Origin: WLMZ01 sp038227995
Lineage (GTDB): Bacteria > Actinomycetota > Acidimicrobiia > Acidimicrobiales > Ilumatobacteraceae
Assembly: GCA_038227995.1 (NCBI GenBank)
Contig: JBBRPP010000026.1
Coordinates: forward strand, 1-64,000
Length of the DNA: 64,000 nucleotides
Direction: 5' to 3'
Part shown: one piece after another, positions 31,658 to 40,353 of the stretch
How the letters are laid out: each line of letters starts with the position of its first letter
Numbering within the stretch: the first letter of the stretch is position 1
Translations under genes and position numbers: made by a program
Notes under the pieces: model-generated
The model's database searches: none
The model's input: the letters and a program-made list of their open reading frames with translations, nothing else
Told to the model about the DNA's origin: nothing

Positions 31658-32815
31658 GTGGATCTCTTCGAGTATCAAGGCAAGCAGTACTTCGCCCGCT
31701 ACGACATTCCGGTGAGTGCCGGCGGTGTCGCGGACACGGTCGACGAAGCTGTCAAACAAGCCGACGCTGCCGGCTACCCCGTCGTGGTCAAGGCGCAGGT
31801 GCAGGTCGGTGGCCGCGGGAAGGCGGGCGGCATCAAGCTGGCCAACAACGCGGCCGAAGCGCGCGAGTACGCGACCAACATTCTCGGGATGGACATCAAG
31901 GGCCATCTCGTCAAGCGGGTGTGGGTCGAGAACGCGAGCGACATCGCGGAGGAGTACTACGCGAGCTACACCCTCGACCGCAGCGCCAAGAAGCACATGC
32001 TGATGTTGTCGAAGGAGGGCGGCGTCGAGATCGAAGCCGTCGCCGAGACCAACCCCGACGCGATTCTCATCCGGCACATCGATCCGGTCGACGGCATCAC
32101 ACTCGAGTGGGCGACGCAGGCAGCCATCGACGCCGAGTTCCCCGAGCAGTCGGTGGCCGGCGTCGCCGACATCCTCGTCAAGCTCTACCGCTGCTACACC
32201 GAGGGCGACTGCGACCTGGCCGAGATCAACCCGTTGATCCTCAAGCCGACTGGCGAGATCCATGCGCTCGATGCCAAGGTCAGCCTCGACAACAACGCTG
32301 CGTTCCGTCATCCCGAGTGGGACGAATACCGCGCCACCGAAGAGCTCGACGAGCGCGAGCAACTCGCCCGTGAGAAGGACCTGCAGTACATCGGTCTCGA
32401 TGGCTCGGTCGGCATCATCGCCAACGGCGCCGGTCTGGCGATGAGCACGCTCGACGTCGTCAACCAGGTGGGCGGAACTGCTGCCAACTTCCTCGACATC
32501 GGCGGCGGTGCCAACGCCGACGTGATGGCCGCTGCGCTCGAAGTCATCAACTACGACCAGAACGTGAAGAGCATCTTCGTCAACATCTTCGGCGGCATCA
32601 CCCGCGGCGAAGAAGTCGCCAAGGGCATCGTCGAAGCGCTCAACCGGGTCTCGCTCCGAGCACCGATCGTGATCCGTCTCGACGGCACGAACGCCGAAGA
32701 GGGCCGCCAGATCCTGGCCAGCGCCGGCATCCCCGAGAGCGTCCTGCAGAGCAAACCCACCATGTTGGAAGCCGCTCGTGCGGCAGTGTCGATCGCGAAC
32801 GGAAACGGGAAATAG
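31658..32815 (+). CDS. sucC: Succinyl-CoA synthetase beta subunit (ADP/GDP-forming)
   Basis: The 385-residue protein has an N-terminal ATP-grasp domain (DLFEYQGKQYFARY, VVVKAQVQVGGRGKAGG, LAEINPLIL) and a C-terminal CoA-ligase domain (GLDGSVGIIANGAGLAM, FLDIGGGANAD, FVNIFGGITR). It forms the nucleotide-binding half of the TCA enzyme that converts succinyl-CoA to succinate with ATP or GTP formation. It is complete and of normal length. Its stop lies two bases before the sucD start, so the subunits are co-translated. Confidence 0.97.
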   Translation: MDLFEYQGKQYFARYDIPVSAGGVADTVDEAVKQADAAGYPVVVKAQVQVGGRGKAGGIKLANNAAEAREYATNILGMDIKGHLVKRVWVENASDIAEEYYASYTLDRSAKKHMLMLSKEGGVEIEAVAETNPDAILIRHIDPVDGITLEWATQAAIDAEFPEQSVAGVADILVKLYRCYTEGDCDLAEINPLILKPTGEIHALDAKVSLDNNAAFRHPEWDEYRATEELDEREQLAREKDLQYIGLDGSVGIIANGAGLAMSTLDVVNQVGGTAANFLDIGGGANADVMAAALEVINYDQNVKSIFVNIFGGITRGEEVAKGIVEALNRVSLRAPIVIRLDGTNAEEGRQILASAGIPESVLQSKPTMLEAARAAVSIANGNGK

Positions 32816-32817
32816 TC

Positions 32818-33714
32818 ATGTCGATCTTCGTCGATCAGAACACCAAGGTCATCGTCCAGGGCCTCACCGGCGGGCAGGGCAAGTACCACGGCCTGCGCAA
32901 CAAGGCGTACGGCACCCAGGTCGTCGGCGGCGTCACGCCCGGCAAGGGCGGCACCGACGTCGAAGGCATCCCCGTCTTCAACACCGTCGCCGAAGCGGTT
33001 GCTGCCACCGGTGCCGACGCGTCGTTCATCGCCGTTCCGCCGAAGGCCGCCTCCGCCGCGATCCTCGAGGCTGCAGCGGCCGGCATCGCGTTCGTCGTCT
33101 GCATCACCGAGGGCATCCCGGCCCAGGACGAAGCGCGCGTCTACAACACGCTCATCCGTGACTACCCGAACACTCGGCTGCTCGGCCCGAACTGCCCGGG
33201 CATCATCAGCCCCGGGAAGTGCAACATCGGCATCACCGCCGGCGAGATCGCCGCGCTGCCCAGCGCGGCCGGTCCGAACGTCGGCATCGTGTCGCGGTCC
33301 GGAACGCTGACGTATCAGGCCCTGTACGAGCTCAAGCAGCGGGGCATCGGTGTGTCGACGTGCGTCGGCATCGGCGGCGACCCCGTTCCCGGCACCAACT
33401 TCATCGACTGCCTGCGCGAGTTCCAGGCCGACCCCGAGACCCACGCGATCATCATGATCGGCGAGATCGGCGGCTCGGCCGAAGAAGAGGCCGCCGAGTT
33501 CATCAAGGCCAACGTCACCAAGCCGATGAGCGCCTACATCGCTGGCGTCACGGCTCCGGCCGGTAAGAAGATGGGCCACGCTGGTGCGATCGTCAGCGGT
33601 GGCAAGGGCACGGCGCAGGGCAAGATGGACGCGCTTGCCGCGGCTGGTGTCCGTGTCGGTCTCAACCCCACCGAAGCCGGCGACCTGATGGCCGAGATCG
33701 TCGCCACGCTGTAG
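32818..33714 (+). CDS. sucD: Succinyl-CoA synthetase alpha subunit
   Basis: The 298-residue protein has the CoA-binding Rossmann domain (VIVQGLTGGQGKYHG, PGKGGT) and the ligase domain with the phosphohistidine loop GHAGAIVSGGKGTAQGK near residue 250. NCPGIISPGKCNIGI and the KMDALAAAGV end are standard. It pairs with SucC. Together with mdh at 40354 and sdhCAB at the window end it makes this region rich in TCA-cycle genes. Confidence 0.97.
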   Translation: MSIFVDQNTKVIVQGLTGGQGKYHGLRNKAYGTQVVGGVTPGKGGTDVEGIPVFNTVAEAVAATGADASFIAVPPKAASAAILEAAAAGIAFVVCITEGIPAQDEARVYNTLIRDYPNTRLLGPNCPGIISPGKCNIGITAGEIAALPSAAGPNVGIVSRSGTLTYQALYELKQRGIGVSTCVGIGGDPVPGTNFIDCLREFQADPETHAIIMIGEIGGSAEEEAAEFIKANVTKPMSAYIAGVTAPAGKKMGHAGAIVSGGKGTAQGKMDALAAAGVRVGLNPTEAGDLMAEIVATL

Positions 33715-33739
33715 AGCATGCGGGGAGGTCGACAGGGCC

Positions 33740-33745
33740 TACAGT
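33740..33745 (+). promoter_or_regulatory. -10 element of the binding-protein fusion gene
   Basis: TACAGT lies 6 bases before ATG 33752, separating this gene from sucCD. Confidence 0.5.
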
Positions 33746-33751
33746 CCCTGA

Positions 33752-35887
33752 ATGGGATACGTCCCCCCACCACCCCCGCCCCTGCCGCCTGTTTCTCCGT
33801 ACGCGACACCGTCGCCACCACCGAAGCACGGTGGAAGCCGTCGCGTCGTGGTCGGCTTGGTGGTTGTGGCCACGTTGATTGCGACAGGCGCGGTCGTCAT
33901 CGTCGCACGACGATCCGACGACTCGTCGTCGAGCGCCAGCACGACAGACAGCTCGGACACAGCGGACAGCACCGATTCGACCAAGGTGAACGAGACGGCG
34001 CTCTCCGATTCGACCGCATCCACGGACGAGACCACTCTGCTGCCCGGGAACGCCGATGTCTACGTGTCGGGCTTCAGCGGATTCGACGTTGGCGCCGTCG
34101 CGCTGATCATCCACGAACCGCAGACGCTGAGTGAGTCGACGGTGCCGGCGGATGGAGTCGCGCGGTGTGCGACTGAGACTGGCGCCGTCGCCGATAAGGC
34201 GATGTACATCCAGATCGATGCGACCGTGACGCTGTACGGCGATACGCCCAGATCCCTTGCGGTGGACTTCTTCCAGCCCGGCATCATCGTCAGCTACCCC
34301 GACGGCGGGGTCTCGTGCGGCGGACCGTCTCATGTCACAGGAGTTCGCTTTGCAGCGGCACGGCCTCAGAAGCCCTACACGTTCACGTTCTGGAGTCAGC
34401 TCCCCGGTGAAGTCTCACCGGACAAGCCGAACGGCGATCCTGGTTCGCTTCGGCAAGCCGAGCTGCAACTGGGCATCTACGTCGATGACGAATGGATCGA
34501 ACCCGCGAACTTCTACGGACCACATGTGTACGACTGCGGGCCGTCGGCCGATCACAAGACTCGAATCATCGCGCTCTTCACTGCGCCGTCGGTCGACGGC
34601 CACTGTGCGCCGGTGAATGATCCGACAGCACCGCCCAGCGAAGAGCCGATACCCGATACGCAACCGCCGACCGACAGCACATCCGACGTGCCCGCCGCCA
34701 CCGACAGCATTCCAGCGCCACCTCCACCGGTGGGTGGAGGCCTCGTCGTCGGTGTCGACCTTCCATTGCAGGGTGGCGCCAAGGACGCATCGGACGACAC
34801 GAATCGAGCGATCCAACTCGTGCTCGAGCAGGCGGGCGGCAAGGCCGGTCCGTACTCCATCACGCTCAAATCCTACGACGACTCGACGGCCGCCAAGGGC
34901 GAGTGGGACGAGGACACGTGTGCGGCGAACGCAGCGGGCCACGTCGGATCGCCAGGAGAGGTGGCCGTTCTCGGGACGTACAACGCTGGATGCACCCGTG
35001 CCGAACTGCAGATTCTGAACCAGGATTCGCCGTCGCCGATGTTGATGGTGTCGCACGTGAACACGAACCCGGGCCTCACGAAACCGTGGTCTCCAGGTGA
35101 GCCGGACATGTACTACCCCAGCGGCGTGCGCAACTTCGCCCGCATCCTGGCCCCGGATGATCTGCAGGCCAAGGCCGAGGCGGAGTTCGCGGCCAACGTC
35201 CTCAAAGTCACGCGGTGCATCGTGCTGAATGACCGATCGACGTATGGCGTGGGTCTGGCGGCAGTGTTCGTCCAGCGGGCCAAGGATGTGGGCATCGACG
35301 TCGTTGGGGAGGCCGCATGGGATGCGGCCGCCGGCGACTACACCACGCTGCTGCAGGGTTTCAAGGCGTTGAAGCCGGATTGTGTCTATCTCGGCGGTGT
35401 CGCCGACAACAATGGTGAGCAACTGATCCGCGACAAGGTGGCAGTGTTCGGCCCGAACGACGGTGCAGTGAAGCTCATTGCTCCCGATGGCTTCCTCGGC
35501 TACCCATCGGTCGACGTGTTGCCTGAGGCGCAGGACATGTACGTGTCGTTGTCCGGGCTGCCGGCGGACGAGATCGTGAGGAACAGCGAGGTCGCTGCGA
35601 AGTTCGTCGCTGACTTCGCAGCCAAGTACGGCCACGAGCCGTCGACCGTGGATGCACTGTACGGTGCGGCCGCAATGCAGTTCATCCTGGCGACGGTCGC
35701 TGCATCGGACGGAACGCGCAAGGGCGTCACTTCGGCGGCGTTCTCGGGCATCTCGATACCGGCCGAACAATCGCTGACGGGCGACCAACTCGGGGTCGAT
35801 GCGAATGGGGACCCAATCGACCGGGAGATCTCGATCGAGCAGATCCAGATCGACGGCTTTGCCTACCTGACGGCGTGGTCGACGTGA
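33752..35887 (+). CDS. Membrane-anchored protein with a C-terminal type I periplasmic-binding-protein domain
   Basis: The 711-residue protein begins with a Pro-rich cytoplasmic tail (residues 1-25), one membrane helix (about 30-50, VVVGLVVVATLIATGAVVIV) and an acidic Ser/Thr linker. A domain of about 200 residues follows with four cysteines, which I do not recognise, then a Pro/Thr linker. From about residue 330 there is a branched-chain-amino-acid-receptor-like domain (GGLVVGVDLPLQGG, AVLGTYNAG, DRSTYGVGLA, APDGFLGYPS). No ABC permease or ATPase genes are nearby, so it may be a sensor or orphan receptor rather than a transporter part. It follows sucCD but has its own promoter. Confidence 0.75.
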   Translation: MGYVPPPPPPLPPVSPYATPSPPPKHGGSRRVVVGLVVVATLIATGAVVIVARRSDDSSSSASTTDSSDTADSTDSTKVNETALSDSTASTDETTLLPGNADVYVSGFSGFDVGAVALIIHEPQTLSESTVPADGVARCATETGAVADKAMYIQIDATVTLYGDTPRSLAVDFFQPGIIVSYPDGGVSCGGPSHVTGVRFAAARPQKPYTFTFWSQLPGEVSPDKPNGDPGSLRQAELQLGIYVDDEWIEPANFYGPHVYDCGPSADHKTRIIALFTAPSVDGHCAPVNDPTAPPSEEPIPDTQPPTDSTSDVPAATDSIPAPPPPVGGGLVVGVDLPLQGGAKDASDDTNRAIQLVLEQAGGKAGPYSITLKSYDDSTAAKGEWDEDTCAANAAGHVGSPGEVAVLGTYNAGCTRAELQILNQDSPSPMLMVSHVNTNPGLTKPWSPGEPDMYYPSGVRNFARILAPDDLQAKAEAEFAANVLKVTRCIVLNDRSTYGVGLAAVFVQRAKDVGIDVVGEAAWDAAAGDYTTLLQGFKALKPDCVYLGGVADNNGEQLIRDKVAVFGPNDGAVKLIAPDGFLGYPSVDVLPEAQDMYVSLSGLPADEIVRNSEVAAKFVADFAAKYGHEPSTVDALYGAAAMQFILATVAASDGTRKGVTSAAFSGISIPAEQSLTGDQLGVDANGDPIDREISIEQIQIDGFAYLTAWST

Positions 35888-35973
35888 CTGAGGTGCCGAT
35901 GCCAATTGGTTCGACGTCGACGGTCACTCAAGCGCTTCGTCGCAGCATGGGCCACAGCGTGCACGAAAACGGG

Positions 35974-36004
35974 AAGAGCCCGGGTCGATCGACCCGGGCT
36001 CTTT
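35974..36004. terminator. Strong hairpin terminator
   Basis: AAGAGCCCGGGTC and GACCCGGGCTCTT flank a GATC centre that can also pair, then TT follows. It lies between the convergent binding-protein and membrane-protein genes and probably terminates both directions. Confidence 0.8.
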
Positions 36005-36021
36005 CGATTGTTTGAGGTGCT

Positions 36022-36657
36022 TCAGCGCCCGGGGGGCGGCGGCGGGGGAGGAGGCGAGCCGGCACCGGGGGGCGGGGGAGGCGTCATGCCACCGGGAGGC
36101 GGCGGCGGGTTCATGCCGGTGGGCGGCGGCGGTGCGCCTGGGCCACCGAACTGGGCCTTCATCTTGTTCATGTCCTTGAGGTCGTTCAGATTACCGCCCG
36201 ACTCCTGGAAGCCCATGACGCAACCGACGACCACGACGATCGCGGCGATCAAACCGAGGTAGGCGCCGATGCCGCGGCTGACGTCGACACCCGGTCCGGG
36301 GTCGCCCGAATAGGGCAGACCATCGGCAAAGAACCGATAGAGGACGAGGAGGAACCCGAGCGCAGAGGCGCCGAGGAACGCGATGGGCGCAGGAATGCTC
36401 GACGGCAACGTGAAGATGCCGAGCACCGCGAGAACGGTGAGCGCGGCGATGGCCGTGAAGATGATCCAAGCGATGCCGACGCTGCCGAAGTACTCACCGA
36501 GGCCGCCGTAGCTGACATCGGCTCCGCCGAAGCCGGTGAAGCCGGAAACTGTGACGGACCACCATGACAGGAAGCCGGCGATGAAGAAGACGAGCCCCCC
36601 ACCTGCCTTCAACCAGTCAGACGTTTTGAACTTGCTGAAATCCACGGTTGCCTCCAT
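36022..36657 (-). CDS. Four-TM membrane protein with a Pro/Gly-rich tail
   Basis: The 211-residue protein has a short N-terminal segment (DFSKFKTSDWLKAGGG), four hydrophobic helices (FFIAGFLSWWSVTV; IAWIIFTAIAALTVLAVLGIF; FLGASALGFLLVLYRFFA; GLIAAIVVVVGCVMGFQ) and a cytoplasmic tail of about 40 residues made of PPPP and GG runs. Such 4-TM proteins with proline-rich tails are common in actinobacteria and lack an assigned role. ATG 36657 is used because the conserved segment begins there. It is divergent from purH with an AT-poor 92-base gap. Confidence 0.7.
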   Translation of the reverse strand: MEATVDFSKFKTSDWLKAGGGLVFFIAGFLSWWSVTVSGFTGFGGADVSYGGLGEYFGSVGIAWIIFTAIAALTVLAVLGIFTLPSSIPAPIAFLGASALGFLLVLYRFFADGLPYSGDPGPGVDVSRGIGAYLGLIAAIVVVVGCVMGFQESGGNLNDLKDMNKMKAQFGGPGAPPPPTGMNPPPPPGGMTPPPPPGAGSPPPPPPPPGR

Positions 36658-36737
36658 TGACTCCGGGTTGTAACGCGCAGTGCTTACCCGCGAACCGTAC
36701 CCCATTGCGCAAAGCCGAGCGCGCACCCCGCATGTTC

Positions 36738-36743
36738 TACGCT
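36738..36743 (+). promoter_or_regulatory. -10 element of purH
   Basis: TACGCT lies 6 bases before GTG 36750. This favours GTG 36750 over the upstream ATG 36732. Confidence 0.5.
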
Positions 36744-36749
36744 CGACGG

Positions 36750-38279
36750 GTGCCCACCGCTTTGCTGTCTGTGTTCGACAAGACCGGAATCGTCGAGTTC
36801 GCCCAAGGTCTGCACGATCTGGGCTGGAAACTCGTCAGTAGCGGAGGCACCGCCAAGGCGATCGCCGGTGCTGGATTGCCGGTCACCGATCTGGCCGATC
36901 TCACCGGTTACCCGGCGATCCTCGGCCATCGCGTCGTCACGTTGCACCCCGTGATCCACGGCGGATTGCTGGCCGACCTCGATCAGCCCGAGCACGTCGC
37001 CGAGTTGGCCCAATACGGCATCGAACCGTTCGCGCTTGCCGCCGTCAACCTGTATCCGTTCTCGACCGAGCCCGGCATCGAGTTGATCGACATCGGTGGC
37101 CCGACGCTCATCCGTGCCGCGGCGAAGAACTTCGCCCATGTCGGGGTCGTCCTCGAACCAGCGCAGTATCCAGCGGTGCTCGACGAGTTGCGCGCGGGCG
37201 GGGCGCTGTCGGCGTCGACGCGTCGATCACTGGCTGCGACTGCGTTCGCAAAGATCGCGGCCTACGACGCCGAGATCGCGAACTGGTTCGCAACGCCGTC
37301 CGCGACGTCGTCCGAGACGTCGTCCGAGACGTCGGCCACCGAGCTGCCGGCGACGCTGCACCTGTCGCTCGATCTCGCCCAGCCGTTGCGGTACGGCGAG
37401 AACCCGCACCAACAGGGGGCGCGCTACCGCCGCGCCGGCGCGACGAGTTGGTGGGACACCGCTGTGCAACACGGCGGCAAGGAGCTCAGCTACCTCAACG
37501 TCTACGACACCGAGGCCGCGTGGCGCCTGGTCAACCGGTTCGAGGGCCCGGCCGTCGTCATCGTCAAGCATGCCAACCCGTGTGGAGTCGCCGTCCACGA
37601 CGACATCACCGAGGCCTACGTGCGCGCCAACGCGTGCGATCCGGTCAGCGCCTTCGGCGGCATCGTGGCGGTCAACCGCGAGGTGCCGGCGTCGTTGGCC
37701 GAGGCGCTCGCCGCGGTGTTCACCGAGGTCGTCGTCGCACCGTCATATGGCGTTGACGCGATCGACATCCTCGCGGCGCGCAAGAACCTGCGGATCCTGT
37801 CGGCCACACCACCTGCAGCAGCGGCGCTCGACATGCGTACGGTCGACGGCGGCTTGCTGGTGCAGACAGCCGACACCGTGAACCTCGATCGCAACACATG
37901 GCAGGTGGTCACGGACGCACAGCCCACCGCCGAGCAGTGGGACGATCTCTCGTTCGCCTGGCAGGTGTGCGCTGCGGTGAGCAGCAATGCGATCGTGTTC
38001 GTCAAGGATCGGCAGGCGTTCGGCATCGGCGCGGGCCAGCAGAACCGGCTCGACTCGGCTCGCATCGCCGAGCGTCGCAGCGAAGGCCGGGCGATCGGCG
38101 GCGTCTGCGCCAGCGATGCGTTCTTCCCGTTCCGCGACGGTCTCGACACGACGGCCGCAGCCGGAATCACGGCCGTGATCCAGCCCGGTGGCAGCGTCAA
38201 CGACCCCGAGGTGATCGCCGCCGCCAACGAACACGGCATCGCCATGGTGTTCACCGGCGAACGTCACTTCAGACACTGA
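36750..38279 (+). CDS. purH: Bifunctional AICAR transformylase / IMP cyclohydrolase
   Basis: The 509-residue protein carries out the last two steps of purine synthesis. The N-terminal IMP cyclohydrolase domain has LSVFDKTGIVEFAQGL, TLHPVIHGGLLA and VNLYPF. The C-terminal AICAR formyltransferase domain has PLRYGENPHQQG, the catalytic VIVKHANPCGVA (Lys-His), DPVSAFGGIVAVNR and FGIGAGQQNRLDS. Between the domains lies a low-complexity Ser/Glu/Thr linker encoded by three tandem 12-mers (37298-37333). The protein is complete. Confidence 0.96.
   Translation: MPTALLSVFDKTGIVEFAQGLHDLGWKLVSSGGTAKAIAGAGLPVTDLADLTGYPAILGHRVVTLHPVIHGGLLADLDQPEHVAELAQYGIEPFALAAVNLYPFSTEPGIELIDIGGPTLIRAAAKNFAHVGVVLEPAQYPAVLDELRAGGALSASTRRSLAATAFAKIAAYDAEIANWFATPSATSSETSSETSATELPATLHLSLDLAQPLRYGENPHQQGARYRRAGATSWWDTAVQHGGKELSYLNVYDTEAAWRLVNRFEGPAVVIVKHANPCGVAVHDDITEAYVRANACDPVSAFGGIVAVNREVPASLAEALAAVFTEVVVAPSYGVDAIDILAARKNLRILSATPPAAAALDMRTVDGGLLVQTADTVNLDRNTWQVVTDAQPTAEQWDDLSFAWQVCAAVSSNAIVFVKDRQAFGIGAGQQNRLDSARIAERRSEGRAIGGVCASDAFFPFRDGLDTTAAAGITAVIQPGGSVNDPEVIAAANEHGIAMVFTGERHFRH
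37298..37333 (+). repeat. Three tandem 12-mers in the purH interdomain linker
   Basis: GTCCGCGACGTC is followed by two perfect copies of GTCCGAGACGTC, coding for Ser-Glu-Thr-Ser units between the two PurH domains. In-frame copy-number change would alter only linker length. Confidence 0.8.
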
Positions 38280-38305
38280 TCGGCAATACTGGGTCCATCG
38301 CCACA

Positions 38306-40300
38306 GTGGCTTCATCTCGCGCGTCAGCATCACAGATCAGTCGTGTGCCGTATCTCCCCGGCCTCGATGGCATGCGCGCGCTTGCCGTCGTCTCGGTCAT
38401 GGTGTGGCACGCGGGCCACGCCTGGCTGAGTGGCGGCTTCCTCGGTGTCGAGGTCTTCTTCGTCATCAGCGGCTACCTGATCACGCTGCTGTTGATCGCC
38501 GAACACGAGCGCTCGGATTCGATCTCGCTGCGCGCATTCTGGGGACGACGCTTCCGCCGCCTGTTGCCGGCGCTGTATCTGACGCTGATCGGCATCACCG
38601 TCTACTGCGCGCTGTTCCTGAAGAACCCCCTGGGCAAATTGCGCGGCGACGTCGTGGCGGCGGTGTTCTACGTCAGCAACTGGTTCCAGATCTGGAGCGG
38701 CAAGGGCTACACCGACCAGAGCGACTTCGTGCCGCTGCGGCACCTGTGGTCGCTGGCCGTCGAAGAGCAGTTCTACCTGATCTGGCCGCTGGTGATGATC
38801 CTGATCCTGCGTCGGGGTCGCAACCGACTGCCGCAGATCGGTCTGTGGCTGGTCGGCGTCGCGTTCCTGATCATGGTCGTGACAGCACTGTTCTTCCACA
38901 ACGCCTTTTACCTCAACCCGGTCGAGAACCCCTCGGCCTACTTCAAGGCCTTCGGCCGCGAGCTGGACAAGAACAACTTCCTGTACCTCAGCACGATCAG
39001 CCGCAGCAGCGGCATCCTGCTCGGCGCGGGGTTCGCGATGGTGTGGCGCCCGATGGCGGTCATGCGCGGGCCGCTGAAGAACAAGGCGCGCTCACTCGAT
39101 CTGGCAGCGGTCATCGGTCTCGCTGGGCTGGCCGGGCTGATCTTCTTCTACGAGCTCGTCGGCGCCGAAAACGGGCGCTACTTCGCGCCGCTGTTCCGTG
39201 GTGGGTTCTTCCTCACTGGTTTGTGCACGCTGATGGTCATCGCAGCAGTCACCCACAGCGGCACGATCATCGGCAAGTTCTTGGGCAACCCGGTGCTGAA
39301 CTGGATCGGCACGCGGTCGTACGGCCTCTACCTGTTCCACTGGCCGATCTATCAGATCATTCGCAAGGCCGCCGGCGTGGCGTTGAAGCCAGGACAGTTC
39401 GTGCTCGCAATGGTGATCACGGTGGCCATCACCGAGGCCAGCTATCGCTTCCTCGAGACACCGATCCGCAAGCGCGAATTCGTCGCCAAGTTCCGGTCAC
39501 CACGGCCACAGGTCCTTGCCGGCCTGGCTGTGGTCGGCATCCTCATCGGGTTCGGGGGCGTCTCGCTGAGCACCGCCGCGGTCAAGTGCACCAATGATCT
39601 CGAGTGTCAGCTCGAGGCCAACGCCCACTCCGTCGTGACCCTGCCGACGGCGACTGGTACGACGTTGCCCGGAACAGCGACCACGTTGCCCGGTTCAGGC
39701 TCGACCGTCGCATCCACCGGCGCCACGGATGCAACGGCCACCACCGTGCCGGGCGAGTCGACGACTGTCGTCTCCACGACCACGACGGTGCCGACGAAGC
39801 CGAAGATCGACGTGTTGATGATCGGTGAGTCGGTGATGAAGGGCGCTGCCGCGAAGCTGACCGCACAGGGCTTCCTCGTCGACGCCGAAGAGAATCGCGG
39901 AGGCAAGGCCGTGGTCGCGCTGTTGAAGACGTACGTGGCCGCCAACGACATCAGCAACGTCGTGATCCAGAGCGGCACCAACGGTCCCGTGACGCAGGCC
40001 GAGTACGACGAGATGATGACCGAGGTCGCGACCGTGCCGCACGTGTTCATGATGACGGTCAAGGCACCGAAGGACTGGATCGGCCCGAACAACGAGAAGA
40101 TCAACGCTCTGCCGGCGACCCACCCGAACGTGACGATCATCGACTGGCAGGTGAAGGGCCAGCTGATCGAGGACCAGTTGTCATCGAAGGACGGCGGCGT
40201 GCACCTCAACACGGCGAGGGCCGTGACGTTCTACACGAACATGGTTCTGACCGCGCTCGGTCGCCCGAACATCGTCGGGACCGCGGCCACCGGCGGCTGA
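38306..40300 (+). CDS. OatA-like membrane acyltransferase with SGNH-like domain
   Basis: The 664-residue protein has an acyltransferase-3 membrane domain of about ten helices (YLPGLDGMRALAVVSVMVWHAG, GVEVFFVISGYLI, LRHLWSLAVEEQFYLIWP) followed by an extracytoplasmic Thr-rich linker and an SGNH-hydrolase-like domain from about residue 500. This layout is that of peptidoglycan or glycan O-acetyltransferases such as OatA. The nucleophile block reads VLMIGESVMKG instead of GDSxxxG, and the distal block is DGGVHLN, keeping Asp and His. The start is uncertain; GTG 38306 and GTG 38342 both fit. It lies between purH and mdh. Confidence 0.85.
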   Translation: MASSRASASQISRVPYLPGLDGMRALAVVSVMVWHAGHAWLSGGFLGVEVFFVISGYLITLLLIAEHERSDSISLRAFWGRRFRRLLPALYLTLIGITVYCALFLKNPLGKLRGDVVAAVFYVSNWFQIWSGKGYTDQSDFVPLRHLWSLAVEEQFYLIWPLVMILILRRGRNRLPQIGLWLVGVAFLIMVVTALFFHNAFYLNPVENPSAYFKAFGRELDKNNFLYLSTISRSSGILLGAGFAMVWRPMAVMRGPLKNKARSLDLAAVIGLAGLAGLIFFYELVGAENGRYFAPLFRGGFFLTGLCTLMVIAAVTHSGTIIGKFLGNPVLNWIGTRSYGLYLFHWPIYQIIRKAAGVALKPGQFVLAMVITVAITEASYRFLETPIRKREFVAKFRSPRPQVLAGLAVVGILIGFGGVSLSTAAVKCTNDLECQLEANAHSVVTLPTATGTTLPGTATTLPGSGSTVASTGATDATATTVPGESTTVVSTTTTVPTKPKIDVLMIGESVMKGAAAKLTAQGFLVDAEENRGGKAVVALLKTYVAANDISNVVIQSGTNGPVTQAEYDEMMTEVATVPHVFMMTVKAPKDWIGPNNEKINALPATHPNVTIIDWQVKGQLIEDQLSSKDGGVHLNTARAVTFYTNMVLTALGRPNIVGTAATGG

Positions 40301-40340
40301 CGCGCTCGCTGCGGGCTTTCTCCCAGCGCGGCACGCGGCC

Positions 40341-40346
40341 TACGCT
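40341..40346 (+). promoter_or_regulatory. -10 element of mdh
   Basis: TACGCT lies 7 bases before ATG 40354. Confidence 0.55.
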
Positions 40347-40353
40347 CACGGGT

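Noticed and set aside
38285..38308. ATC 38291 as a rare start codon of the OatA-like gene, at the leaderless distance from AATACT
   Set aside because: Non-AUG/GUG/UUG starts are very rare; GTG 38306 gives an acceptable start without this assumption.
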